64,000 bases of DNA from DASUAS01 sp963750045 (lineage in GTDB: Bacteria > Actinomycetota > Acidimicrobiia > IMCC26256 > DASPTH01): NCBI GenBank assembly GCA_963750045.1, contig CAVVPD010000007.1:62001-126000 (forward strand), given 5' to 3'. The notes beneath the pieces were generated by a model that ran no database searches, was not told the origin of the DNA, and was given only the letters and a program-made list of their open reading frames with translations. The first letter of the stretch is position 1. The number at the start of each line of letters is the position of its first letter. Of the stretch, positions 18,300 to 26,920 are shown piece after piece. The position numbers and the translations under genes were made by a program.

Positions 18300-19142
18300 A
18301 TGGACCCTCTCACCTTCGACGGCAAGGTCGCGATCGTCACCGGCGGTGGCGGCGGCCTGGGCCGGAGCCACTCGCTCGAGCTGGCCCGCCGGGGCGCGCT
18401 CGTCGTCGTGAACGATCTCGGCGGCGCGATCGACGGCACCGGCGGCTCGGCCACCGCGGCCGAGGCGGTCGTGGCCGAGATCGCCGCGGCCGGGGGCGAG
18501 GCCGTCGCCAACGCGGACTCGGTGGCGACGCCGGAGGGCGGCGCGGCGATCGTGCACAGCGCGGTCGACGCGTTCGGTCGGGTCGACATCGTCGTGAACA
18601 ACGCGGGCATCCTGCGCGACGCCGCGTTCAAGAACGTGACCCCCGAGTCGCTCGACGCGGTGATCGACGTCCACCTCAAGGGCGCGTTCAACGTGCTGCG
18701 CACCGCGTGGCCGCTCATGCGCGAGCAGAACTACGGGCGCATCGTGAACACCAGTTCCGGCTCGGGTCTGTTCGGCAACTTCGGCCAGTCCAACTACGGC
18801 GCGGCCAAGGCCGGACTCATGGGACTCACGCGGGTGCTGTCGATCGAAGGCGCGCGCAACAACGTGCGGGTGAACGCGATCGCGCCGATCGCGTTCACCC
18901 GCATGACCGAGTCGCAGATGGACGACTCGATGGCACCCGAGCTGATCTCGCCGTTGGTGGCCTACCTCTGCCACCAGTCGTGCGAGATCACCGGACAGGC
19001 GTATTCCGTCGGCGGCGGTCGGGTGTCACGCCTGTTCCTCGGGATGACGACGGGGATCACCGAACCCGACTTGAGCGCCGAGATGATCGCGGCGCGCATC
19101 GGCGAGATCGAGGACCCCGGAGAGTTCGTGATCCGCTGGTAA
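18300..19142 (+). CDS. short-chain dehydrogenase, 3-hydroxyacyl-CoA dehydrogenase type
   Basis: A 280-residue SDR with TGGGGGLGRS at residues 15-24, NNAG, the catalytic serine region NTSSGSG and the SNYGAAKAG tyrosine/lysine. The long VVVNDLGGAIDGTGGS loop after the cofactor motif is characteristic of the dehydrogenase domain of peroxisomal multifunctional enzyme type 2, so an acyl-CoA hydroxyl group is a likely substrate. The start codon is the ATG at 18300 with only a weak ribosome-binding site. Its stop is 6 bases from that of the convergent synthetase at 19149. Confidence 0.87.
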   Translation: MDPLTFDGKVAIVTGGGGGLGRSHSLELARRGALVVVNDLGGAIDGTGGSATAAEAVVAEIAAAGGEAVANADSVATPEGGAAIVHSAVDAFGRVDIVVNNAGILRDAAFKNVTPESLDAVIDVHLKGAFNVLRTAWPLMREQNYGRIVNTSSGSGLFGNFGQSNYGAAKAGLMGLTRVLSIEGARNNVRVNAIAPIAFTRMTESQMDDSMAPELISPLVAYLCHQSCEITGQAYSVGGGRVSRLFLGMTTGITEPDLSAEMIAARIGEIEDPGEFVIRW

Positions 19143-19148
19143 CCAGGG

Positions 19149-20723
19149 TCACCGCAAGCGGGTGGCCACCTGGCGCGGACGGCCGGCGCCGAGGTCCTCC
19201 AACTGGTTGCGCACGACCTTCCCCGACGCGGTCATGGGGAGCTCGTCGTCCCACAACACGAGCTCCTCGGGGATCTTCCACTTCGCTGCGCCCGCGGCGA
19301 CCAGGCCCGCGACCATGGCGTCGAAGGTGAGGGTCGCCCCGGCGGACGGCCGGACCGCGATGGCGAGGCGCTCGCCCGTCGTGTCATCCGCGACGCCGTA
19401 GCCCGCGCACTGCGCGACCCCCGCCAGCGCGCCGACCATGCCGTCGATCTCGCTGATCGGGATCTTCAAGCCGTTGCGGATCACGATGTCCTTGATCCGA
19501 CCGACGATCTTCAACCGGCCGTCGCGCAGCTCGGCGAGATCACCGGTGCAGAACCACTCGCCGTCGAACGCGCCGGCGTCATCTTCGGGATCGACGTAGC
19601 CCAGGAACAGGTGGGCGCCGCCGATGCAGCACTCGGCCGGGTCGGCCGAGGAACCGATGCGGACCTCGACCCCGCCGAGCGGGCGCCCGTCGTCGGCCAG
19701 CCGCACCGCCTGCGACTCGCCGCGCGCGCCGCCGGTGCTGATCGGCGCCTCCGACGATCCGTAGGCCCGGAGCACCACGATCCCGTACTCGCGCTCGGCG
19801 CGGTCGAGGATGCGCGGATCGAGCATCGAACCCCCGAGGTAGACAGCGGTGATGGGCACCTCGGTGATGCCGCGGGACGCGGCCTGGTCGAGCACGCGGT
19901 CGAGCAGGAGGTCGGGTCCACCGAAGAACGTGCCGCCGGTTTCCATCAGGAGATCGAAGGTGGCCGCGTCTTCGAAGCGCGACTCGATCGTGAGCTGCGC
20001 ACCGAGCACTGGGGAGATGGTGATCACCTGCAACATCCCGGTGATGGAAGCGAGCGGGCTGATCACGAAGAGGTTGTCGGCCGCGGTCAGGCGGGCGGCG
20101 TCGATGTAGTTGCGGGTCGCGACCAGCATCGTGTTCAGCGAGTGGACGACGCCCTTGGGCCGCGACGTCGTGCCCGAGGTGAAGATCACGATCGAGGGCT
20201 CGTCGGGATCACGGCGTGACGGCGGCGCGTCCACGAGCGGAGCCGCGTCGCCGACGACGCCCATCGCCACCCAGCGCGCGGAGCCATCGTGGTCGGCATC
20301 GGTGCCAGGCAGCAGCGAGTCGGGTGCCAGCACGAGCTTCGGGCTCGTCATCGCGACGATGTCGTCCACCTGGGCGCGGCCCGCGCTCACCGGCGCGACC
20401 ATCGTGAGCGCACCCGACCGGAGCGCAGCGTGGACCGCGACCGCCGACGGGACGTCGTTGCCGACGAGGAGGAGCACCGCATCGCCCGCGCCGACGCCCT
20501 GCGCCCTGAGCGCGACGACCGCACCGGCGACCGCGGCGTGGAGCTCGCGGTACGTGAGGGCGCGGCCCCGTTCGACCAGCGCGGTGCGCTCCGGGTCGCG
20601 CCGAGCGGCGTCGGCGACGAGATCGACGGGATCCGTCATCCAGAGCCCGGCGGCGCGGTAGCCGGGGGCGCGAGTGACCGCCCGGGCCCGGGCGCGGTCG
20701 GTCAGGTGCTCGCTCGTCCCCAC
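19149..20723 (-). CDS. acyl-CoA synthetase (AMP-forming)
   Basis: A 524-residue ANL-superfamily ligase. P-loop FTSGTTSRPKGVVHS, YGSSEAP, WFCTGDLAEL, and the hinge and C-terminal domain with TASGKVVRNQL (catalytic lysine) are present. The GTG at 20723 is preferred over the ATG at 20639 because the extra 28 residues (RAPGYRAAGLW then ADAARRDPE) match the usual N-terminal lead of cyclohexanecarboxylate-type CoA ligases. It is divergent from another synthetase at 20805 across an 81-base gap with a palindrome. The acid activated is unknown. Confidence 0.88.
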   Translation of the reverse strand: MGTSEHLTDRARARAVTRAPGYRAAGLWMTDPVDLVADAARRDPERTALVERGRALTYRELHAAVAGAVVALRAQGVGAGDAVLLLVGNDVPSAVAVHAALRSGALTMVAPVSAGRAQVDDIVAMTSPKLVLAPDSLLPGTDADHDGSARWVAMGVVGDAAPLVDAPPSRRDPDEPSIVIFTSGTTSRPKGVVHSLNTMLVATRNYIDAARLTAADNLFVISPLASITGMLQVITISPVLGAQLTIESRFEDAATFDLLMETGGTFFGGPDLLLDRVLDQAASRGITEVPITAVYLGGSMLDPRILDRAEREYGIVVLRAYGSSEAPISTGGARGESQAVRLADDGRPLGGVEVRIGSSADPAECCIGGAHLFLGYVDPEDDAGAFDGEWFCTGDLAELRDGRLKIVGRIKDIVIRNGLKIPISEIDGMVGALAGVAQCAGYGVADDTTGERLAIAVRPSAGATLTFDAMVAGLVAAGAAKWKIPEELVLWDDELPMTASGKVVRNQLEDLGAGRPRQVATRLR

Positions 20724-20738
20724 CTCGATCGGTCCCCT

Positions 20739-20750
20739 TCCGTCGACGGA
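20739..20750. promoter_or_regulatory. 12-base palindrome between divergent CoA ligases
   Basis: TCCGTCGACGGA is a perfect palindrome in the 81-base divergent gap between the two acyl-CoA synthetases. It shares the GTCGAC centre with the longer palindrome at 23095-23112, next to the TetR gene at 22483, which makes it a possible second site for that regulator. GTCGAC is common in GC-rich DNA, so this is weak evidence. Confidence 0.3.
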
Positions 20751-20804
20751 TGGCCCGAGAGTCGGGACCGCGGATACGGAGAACCATGTTACGGTCACCG
20801 GCTC

Positions 20805-22379
20805 GTGGAGGCGATCCCGGCATACCCGGCGACCGTGTGGGCGCTCGTCGAGCAGGCCGCCGACCAGTGGGCCGACCACGTGGTCCTCGCCGACGACCAC
20901 GGCCGCTCGCTCACCGGCCGGCAACTGCACGACGCCGCCGCCGTGGTCGCGGCCGATCTGGCCGGGCGCGGGATCGGCACCGGCACCGTGGTGTCGTGGC
21001 AGCTCCCGACCACGCTCGAGACGATGGTCGTCAAGCTCGCGCTCGCCCGCCTGGGCGCGGTGCAGAACCCGCTGATCCCGATCCTCCGCGAGCGCGAGGT
21101 CACGTTCATCACCCGGCAGGTGAGCACGGAGGTGCTCATCACCACCGAGCACTGGCGCGGTTTCGCGCACGGTGACCTGGCCCGCGCGGTCGCGGCCGAG
21201 CAAGGCTTCACCGTGATCATCACCGATCTCGACACCGATCCGTCGACCATCGGCAGCACGCTCCGGCTCGAGACCGGTGACCCGGCCACGCTGCCACCCG
21301 CCCCGCCACTCGATGGCGATCCGGTGCGCTGGCTCTACACGTCTTCCGGCACCACCGCCGACCCGAAGGCCGTGCGCCACACCGACCGCTCGGTGATGCA
21401 CAGCGCGAGTGGTCCGATCCAGGCCGCGGGAATGAACGTGCGCGACGTCAACCCGCTCGCCATCCCGATCTCGCACATCGGCGGCCTCACCATGCTGACG
21501 GCGGGGTTGATGACGGGCATGCGGCTGGTCCTGTTCGACACCTTCGACCCCGCAACGACGAGCGAGCGGATGGCCGCGCACGGCGCCACCCTCCTCGGGA
21601 GTGCGGTGCCGTTCTTCCTCGCGTTCTTCGCCGCCCAGCGCCGCCACGGCGACACGCCGCTGTTCGAGGACCTCCGCGCGCTGATGGGCGGGGGCGCGTC
21701 GACGCCGGCCGAGATCAACCGCGAAGCGCGCGAGGTGCTCGGCGTCCACGGGATCGCCAGCTCGTGGGGCCTCACCGAGTTCCCCGTCGCGACCTTCGCG
21801 TCGCCCGACGCGCCCTTCGAGGTGCTCGACCACACGACCGGCCCGCCGGTCGTCGGCGTCGAGGTCCGCACGGTCACCGCCGACGGTCACACGGGTGCGG
21901 TCGGCGAGGAAGGCGAGCTGCGGCTCAAGGGCCCGCAGTGCTTCCAGGGCTACGTCGACGCCCGCCTCGACACCGACGCGTTCGACGACGAGGGCTGGTT
22001 CCGCACCGGTGACCTCGGCGTGATCGACGCCGGCGGCAACGTGAGCGTGACCGGCCGGTTGAAGGACATCATCATCCGCAATGCCGAGAACATCTCCGCG
22101 CTCGAGATCGAGGAGGCCCTGTTCCGTCACCCCGGCATCGCCGAGGTCGCGGTGGTCGCGGCGCCGGACCGGCGCACCGGGGAACGCGTCTGCGCGTTCG
22201 TCGTGCCCCAGGCGGACGCGACGCTCACCCTCGAATCGCTCGCCACCCACTGCCGCGGCCTCGGCCTCGCGGTGCAGAAGTGCCCCGAGCAGCTCGAGCT
22301 CGTCGACGAGCTCCCGCACAACCCGTTCGGCAAGGTGCGGAAGCAGGAGCTGAAGGCGCGGGTCAAAAGTTCGGTGTGA
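20805..22379 (+). CDS. acyl-CoA synthetase (AMP-forming)
   Basis: A 524-residue ANL ligase: P-loop YTSSGTTADPKAVRHT, SSWGLTEFP, GWFRTGDLGVID, the hinge VTGRLKDIIIRNAENIS and the catalytic lysine in NPFGKVRKQEL. It makes a CoA thioester from an unknown carboxylic acid. The GTG at 20805 (VEAIPAYPAT) is the best start; the ATG at 20786 is out of frame, and the ribosome-binding site is poor. Its last 17 bases overlap the end of an oxidoreductase remnant on the other strand. Confidence 0.88.
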   Translation: MEAIPAYPATVWALVEQAADQWADHVVLADDHGRSLTGRQLHDAAAVVAADLAGRGIGTGTVVSWQLPTTLETMVVKLALARLGAVQNPLIPILREREVTFITRQVSTEVLITTEHWRGFAHGDLARAVAAEQGFTVIITDLDTDPSTIGSTLRLETGDPATLPPAPPLDGDPVRWLYTSSGTTADPKAVRHTDRSVMHSASGPIQAAGMNVRDVNPLAIPISHIGGLTMLTAGLMTGMRLVLFDTFDPATTSERMAAHGATLLGSAVPFFLAFFAAQRRHGDTPLFEDLRALMGGGASTPAEINREAREVLGVHGIASSWGLTEFPVATFASPDAPFEVLDHTTGPPVVGVEVRTVTADGHTGAVGEEGELRLKGPQCFQGYVDARLDTDAFDDEGWFRTGDLGVIDAGGNVSVTGRLKDIIIRNAENISALEIEEALFRHPGIAEVAVVAAPDRRTGERVCAFVVPQADATLTLESLATHCRGLGLAVQKCPEQLELVDELPHNPFGKVRKQELKARVKSSV

Positions 22380-22480
22380 GCACGACCTTCCCGGCGACCC
22401 GGCGTTGTTCGAGATCGGCGAGCGCGACCGAGCTGCAGGTTCGAATACGGACCGAACTCGTGCAGGATGACGCGCCGCAT
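22363..22480 (-). pseudogene. remnant of a quinone oxidoreductase: N- and C-terminal ends only
   Basis: Reading down from the ATG at 22480 gives MRRVILHEFGPYSNLQL, a typical N-terminus of zinc-independent NADPH:quinone oxidoreductases. In another frame, from 22428 to the TGA at 22363, the sequence reads VALADLEQRRVAGKVVL and ends TPNF, a typical C-terminus of the same family. The roughly 280 residues that should lie between are missing, with the junction near 22430. The remnant is squeezed between the synthetase stop and the TetR stop. It looks like a real deletion scar, not a point error; the family assignment is from memory of typical ends. Confidence 0.6.
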
Positions 22481-22482
22481 CG

Positions 22483-23076
22483 TCAGCCCACCAGCCCGCG
22501 CAGCCGACCGAACTCCTCCGCGATCAAGGCCGCGAGGTCCAGCGAGTCGGGACCGTCGAGCCAGCGACGCAAAGCGCGCGTGTAGAGCGCGAGTGCCACG
22601 ACCGCGAGCGTCGTGCCATCGGCGTCTGCCTCCGCTCGGCCGCGGCGATGCGCGACCGCATCCGCGACCGTGCGGGCGTGGTCCTCGAAGTGCTCCCGTT
22701 CCCGACCGATCAGCACGGCCGAGGAGTCGACCGCGGCGCGGTAGGTCTCGATGCGGGCGCGCAGGGCATCGAACCCGGTCGCCAACGACACGAACGTCGC
22801 CCGCAGCGCGTCGTAGTCCTGCAACTCGGCCGGCTGCGCCCGGTATGCGGCGGCGAACGACCGCATGAACCCGTAGTCGCGGTGGAAGACGACGGACTCC
22901 TTCGTCGGGAAGTACCGAAAGAAGGTGCGGGCTGACACCCCGGCGCGCTCGGCGATCTGGTCGGTGGTGGTGGCATCGAACCCGTGCGCCGCGAACAACG
23001 CCAGCGCGGCGTCGATCAGGGCCTCGCGGCTGCGGGCGGCGCTGACCGCGCGGGGGATCGGCGGGCCCTGGACCAT
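22483..23076 (-). CDS. TetR-family transcriptional regulator
   Basis: A 197-residue regulator with the canonical TetR DNA-binding domain: SREALIDAALALFAAHGF, TTTDQIAERAGVSARTFFRYF, PTKESVVF. A C-terminal ligand/dimer domain follows. It is transcribed away from the amidohydrolase at 23143, and the 66-base gap contains a perfect 18-base palindrome, so autoregulation and repression of the amidohydrolase are likely. Just downstream lies only the oxidoreductase remnant, which was perhaps once part of the same unit. Confidence 0.9.
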   Translation of the reverse strand: MVQGPPIPRAVSAARSREALIDAALALFAAHGFDATTTDQIAERAGVSARTFFRYFPTKESVVFHRDYGFMRSFAAAYRAQPAELQDYDALRATFVSLATGFDALRARIETYRAAVDSSAVLIGREREHFEDHARTVADAVAHRRGRAEADADGTTLAVVALALYTRALRRWLDGPDSLDLAALIAEEFGRLRGLVG

Positions 23077-23094
23077 CCGGGGATGCTACCGTTT

Positions 23095-23112
23095 GTGACA
23101 GTCGACTGTCAC
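23095..23112. promoter_or_regulatory. perfect 18-base palindromic operator, TetR/amidohydrolase
   Basis: GTGACAGTCGACTGTCAC is an exact palindrome, with two further matching bases on each side after one mismatch (TT ... AA). It lies 18 bases upstream of the TetR ATG (23076) and 30 bases upstream of the amidohydrolase ATG (23143). Size, symmetry and position are those of a TetR-family operator that controls both divergent genes. Confidence 0.75.
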
Positions 23113-23142
23113 CAAGGGACGGTCGCAGACAGGGGGAACCGG

Positions 23143-24346
23143 ATGTCCGGCAAGCTCGGCTACGAGGTCTGGGACGCCGACAACCACATGTACGAGGCGG
23201 TGGACTCGTACACGCGCTACCTCCCGAAGCAGTACGACGGCGCGATCCGGTTCGTCGAGGTGAACGGGCGCGACAAGCTCGAGATCCTCGGCAAGATCAC
23301 CGAGACCATCCCCAACCCGACCTACGTCGTGATCCCGACACCGGGCGCCTGGACCGAGTACTTCCGGGGCAACAACCCCGAAGGCAAGAGCCTGCGCGAG
23401 CTGGCCGAGCCGATCCGGTGCCCGGAGGCATTCCGCCGGCCGGACCTCCGCCTGCAGCTGATGGACGAGCAGGGAGTCGACGGCTGCGTGCTGTTCCCCA
23501 CGACCGCGGGGATGCTCGAGGAGCACATGAAATCCGACCTCGAGCTCACGCACGCCGTCGTGCACGCGTACAACGAGTGGCTGCTCGAGGACTGGACGTT
23601 CGACTACGAGGGCCGGATCATCCCGACGCCCGTTGTCACCCTGCCGGACGTCCGCCGCGCGGTGACCGAGCTCGAGTGGTGCCTCGACCACGGCGCCAAG
23701 ACCGTGCTCATCCGTCCCTCGCCGGTGCCCCAGCCCGACGGCTCCTCGCTCTCCCCCGCGCTCCCCGAGTTCGATCCGTTCTGGCAGCTGTGCGAGGACG
23801 CCGGCACCTCCGTGATGATGCACAACGCCGACTCCGGGTACGACCGCTACGCGACCGACTGGGAGGGCGGCCGCGACGAGTTCCAGGGCTTCAACCAGAC
23901 GCTGTTCCGCGCGTTCCTCTACGAAGAGAGCCGCCACATCTTCGACACGCTCGCCGCGTTCGTCGCGCACGGTCTCTTCACGCGCTTCCCGAATCTGCGC
24001 ATCGGCGTGGTCGAGAACGGCGGCGCCTGGGTGCCCCGCCTGCTCGACTGCTTCGACCGCGTGCACAAGAAGATGCCAGGGCGCTTCGACGAGCACCCGA
24101 GCGACACCCTCAGACGCCACGTGTGGATCAACCCGTTCCACGAGGACGACATGGGCTACCTGGTCGACGCGCTCGGCGCCGAGCGCGTGCTCTTCGGCTC
24201 CGACTTCCCGCACCCCGAGGGGCTCGCCGATCCGCTCGAGTTCGTCGACGAGCTGTCGGGACTCCCGCAGCCGGTCGTCGAACGGGTGATGGGCGGAAAC
24301 CTCAGGGAGCTGCTGGCGCTCGACCGCGCTCGCCGGCACGCGCTGA
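23143..24346 (+). CDS. amidohydrolase_2 family protein, frame broken near 24325-24329
   Basis: About 402 residues: metal strand VWDADNHMYE, DWTFDYEGRIIPTPVVTLP, MMHNADSGY, IGVVENGGAWVPRL and GSDFPHPEG, the full TIM-barrel set of the ACMSD-like amidohydrolase family. It is closely similar to the protein at 32798. As written, the frame runs on to 24549, adding about 70 low-complexity Arg-rich residues antisense to the acyl-CoA dehydrogenase. One CG restored at 24325-24329 instead gives ALDRALAGTR and a stop at 24344-24346, a normal family end, so I end it there. It is controlled by the facing TetR gene. Confidence 0.85.
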
Positions 24347-24349
24347 GGG

Positions 24350-25633
24350 TCACGAACGCGGGACGTCGCTCCACGGCTTGCCCAACCACGCGTCGGGCTC
24401 GCGCGGGAGGCCGAGCACGCGCTCGCCGAGGATGTTCTTGTTCACCTCGGTGGTGCCGCCCTCGATCGTGTTGGCGCGGCTGCGCAACATGCCGCCGACC
24501 TCGAACGGTAAGGAGTCGCGGTAGGCGTCGCTGTCGTGTTGATCGTTGACGCCGTCGACGTCCCACGCCATCGCGCCCGCGCCGAGCATCTCGACCGCGG
24601 CGGACTGCACGCGCTGGTTGAGCCCGGCCTGGTGGACCTTGCCGATCGACGCCGCGGGACCGGGCGTCTGGCCGGCCGCGAGGTTGGAGGCCACCCGCTG
24701 GTTCGTCCACGCCCGGATGCGCTCTTCGCTCCAGAGCGCGGCGAGGCGCTGGCGGACGATGGGGTCGTCGCCCAGGCCCCGCCGGCGCGCCAGCTGCAGC
24801 AGGCGATCGACCCCGGAACCGCCGACCCGGCCGCTCCCGCCGGAACCGGCGCCCGCGACCATCTGCCGCTCGCTCGACAACGTCGCCCCGGCGACCCGCC
24901 AGCCGTCGTTCACGTCGCCGAGGCGCTGGAAGTCGGGCACGCGCGCCTGGTCGAGGAACACCTCGTTGAACTCGACCTCACCGCTGATGTGGCGCAGTGG
25001 TCGGACGTCGACGCCGGGTCCGTGCATGTCCAGGAGGAAGTACGTGATGCCCTTGTTCTTCGGGCGGTTCGGATCGGTGCGCGCGAGGAGGATCGCGAAG
25101 TCAGCGTCCTGCGCCCAGGTGGTCCACACCTTCTGACCGCTGACGACCCACTCGTCGCCGTCGCGAACTGCATTCGTGGCGAGGGACGCGAGGTCGGAAC
25201 CGGCGCCGGGCTCACTGAAGAGCTGGCACCACCTCTCCTCGTTGCGCACGATCGGACCGAGGAAGCGCAGCTTCTGCTCGTCGGTGCCGTAGGCGAACAG
25301 CGCCGCCGCGGTGTTGTTCAGCCCGAGCGGGTTGAGCGCCCGCAAGTTGTACGGCGCGAGCACCGATCGCATCGCGCCGGCGGTCTCGGGCGCGACCCCG
25401 AGGCCACCGTGCTCGGGCGCCCACGTCGGCATCACCAGACCCGACGCGCCGAACACCGGGTACCACGCCTCGAAGTCCGCCCGGCTGCGCACCTCGCGGA
25501 TCGCCGAGTTGCCCCCCCGGGCGGCAGCCTCGCGCCACTCGGCGGGCACGTGCTCCTCGACCCAGCGCTCGACCCGGAGCACACATTCGTCGACCGGGGT
25601 CGAAGCATCCACCGCAAGCCGCGCCGCGCTCAT
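24350..25633 (-). CDS. acyl-CoA dehydrogenase
   Basis: A 427-residue flavoprotein that forms the alpha-beta double bond of an acyl-CoA. LFSEPGAGSDLASL, VSGQKVWTTWAQDAD and RANTIEGGTTEVNKNILGE (the flavin and catalytic glutamate region) are present. The ATG at 25633 (MSAARLAVD) has GGGA just upstream; a GTG at 25642 is an alternative. It lies alone on the minus strand, divergent from the thiolase-like gene at 25754 and convergent with the amidohydrolase. In mycobacterial steroid degradation such enzymes are often heteromeric, but no second subunit gene is visible here. Confidence 0.92.
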   Translation of the reverse strand: MSAARLAVDASTPVDECVLRVERWVEEHVPAEWREAAARGGNSAIREVRSRADFEAWYPVFGASGLVMPTWAPEHGGLGVAPETAGAMRSVLAPYNLRALNPLGLNNTAAALFAYGTDEQKLRFLGPIVRNEERWCQLFSEPGAGSDLASLATNAVRDGDEWVVSGQKVWTTWAQDADFAILLARTDPNRPKNKGITYFLLDMHGPGVDVRPLRHISGEVEFNEVFLDQARVPDFQRLGDVNDGWRVAGATLSSERQMVAGAGSGGSGRVGGSGVDRLLQLARRRGLGDDPIVRQRLAALWSEERIRAWTNQRVASNLAAGQTPGPAASIGKVHQAGLNQRVQSAAVEMLGAGAMAWDVDGVNDQHDSDAYRDSLPFEVGGMLRSRANTIEGGTTEVNKNILGERVLGLPREPDAWLGKPWSDVPRS

Positions 25634-25716
25634 CGGTCCCACGCTAGAGCGCGGACCCCGGCCGACCGGGAAGAGGCAGGGCTACACTGCACGAGATTCT
25701 CGGCGTCGTCCGCGGA

Positions 25717-25733
25717 GAACAGCATTCTTGTTC
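25717..25733. promoter_or_regulatory. inverted repeat in the ACAD/thiolase divergent promoter
   Basis: Arms GAACA and TGTTC, seven bases apart, lie in the 120-base gap between the acyl-CoA dehydrogenase and the thiolase-like gene. A TACACT hexamer at 25683-25688 could be a plus-strand -10 element. A strong GAGGGGG at 25744-25750 is the ribosome-binding site of the plus-strand gene. The repeat is short and the assignment weak. Confidence 0.3.
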
Positions 25734-25753
25734 CAGGTCGCGTGAGGGGGACG

Positions 25754-26920
25754 ATGAGCTCGGGAACGCTCCGGGGTGCCGCGGCGATCGTGGGCGTCGC
25801 CGACGCCGCGTCGCCGACCGGTGAGCTCGACCAGCGCGGCCGCGTGCTCGAGGCGGCGATGATCCGTGAGGCGCTGGCCGACGCCGGGCTCACGCTCGCC
25901 GACGTCGACGGCATCTGCTGTTCCGGCCTCGCCGCCGGGATCGCCGAGTACCTCGACCTCCACCCGCGGTTCGTCGAGGGCACGTTCGTCGGCGGTTCGA
26001 GCTTCGAGGTCCACGTCGAGCACGCCGCCGCCGCGATCGGCGCCGGCCTGTGCGAGGTCGTCGTCGGCGTCTACGCGTCGACGCCGCGACAGGACCGCCG
26101 CCTCGGTCCGCTCGCGCCGTCGTTCGGCCCCATGGGTCCCGACGTGGCCGGCGAGTGGGAGACGCCCTACGGCCCTCGCATGCCGATGACGTCGTACGCG
26201 CTCGCGGCGAGCCGGCACATGGCGCAGTACGGCACGACACCGGAACAGCTCGCGCAGATCGCGGTCGACACCCGGCGGTGGGCGGCGATGAACCCGCGGG
26301 CCCGGTACCGCGATCCCATCACCGTCGCCGACGTGCTCGCGTCGCCCGTCATCGCGTCGCCGCTCCACCAACTCGACTGCTGCCTCGTCACCGACGGCGC
26401 GGGCGCGTACGTGATGACGTCGGCCGAACGCGCGCGCGACCTCGCCCGCCCACCGGTGTACGTCCTCGGCGCGGCCACGGGGCTCGACCACTGGGTCATC
26501 TCGCAGATGCCCGATCTCACCGCGACTCCGGGCGCGATCTCCGGCCCCGCCGCCTTCGCGCACGCCGGCATCACCGCCGACGACGTCGACGTCCTGATGG
26601 GCTACGACTCGTTCACGATCACCGCGCTGCTCCACCTCGAAGACCTCGGCTTCTGCAAGAAGGGCGAGGGGGGCGCGTTCGTAGAGGACGGGAAGCTCGG
26701 GCCCGACGGCGCACTGGCGATGAACACGAACGGCGGCGGCCTCTCGTACACACACCCCGGCCAGTACGGCATGTTCCTGCTGGTCGAGGCGGCCCGGCAG
26801 CTGCGCGGCGAGTGCGGGCCCCGGCAGGTGGCAGGCGCCGAGATCGCGGTCGCCCACGGGTGCGGCGGCGTGCTCTCGGCGACCGGCACCGTCGTCCTCG
26901 GCACCGAGGCAGCGCGGTGA
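25754..26920 (+). CDS. thiolase-like (SCPx/Ltp2 type) protein
   Basis: A 388-residue thiolase-fold protein and the only one of the three in this window with an unbroken frame. The normal catalytic cysteine position reads FVGGSSFEVHVEH near residue 82, so acyl transfer by Cys is not possible. Tyr284 (MGYDSFT) and Tyr332 (LSYTHPG) match in position and spacing the two tyrosines I recall as catalytic in the aldolase Ltp2. It should cleave a 3-hydroxyacyl-CoA-type bond by retro-aldol chemistry together with the DUF35 protein, whose GTG start overlaps this stop (GTGA, 26917-26920). Confidence 0.87.
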   Translation: MSSGTLRGAAAIVGVADAASPTGELDQRGRVLEAAMIREALADAGLTLADVDGICCSGLAAGIAEYLDLHPRFVEGTFVGGSSFEVHVEHAAAAIGAGLCEVVVGVYASTPRQDRRLGPLAPSFGPMGPDVAGEWETPYGPRMPMTSYALAASRHMAQYGTTPEQLAQIAVDTRRWAAMNPRARYRDPITVADVLASPVIASPLHQLDCCLVTDGAGAYVMTSAERARDLARPPVYVLGAATGLDHWVISQMPDLTATPGAISGPAAFAHAGITADDVDVLMGYDSFTITALLHLEDLGFCKKGEGGAFVEDGKLGPDGALAMNTNGGGLSYTHPGQYGMFLLVEAARQLRGECGPRQVAGAEIAVAHGCGGVLSATGTVVLGTEAAR

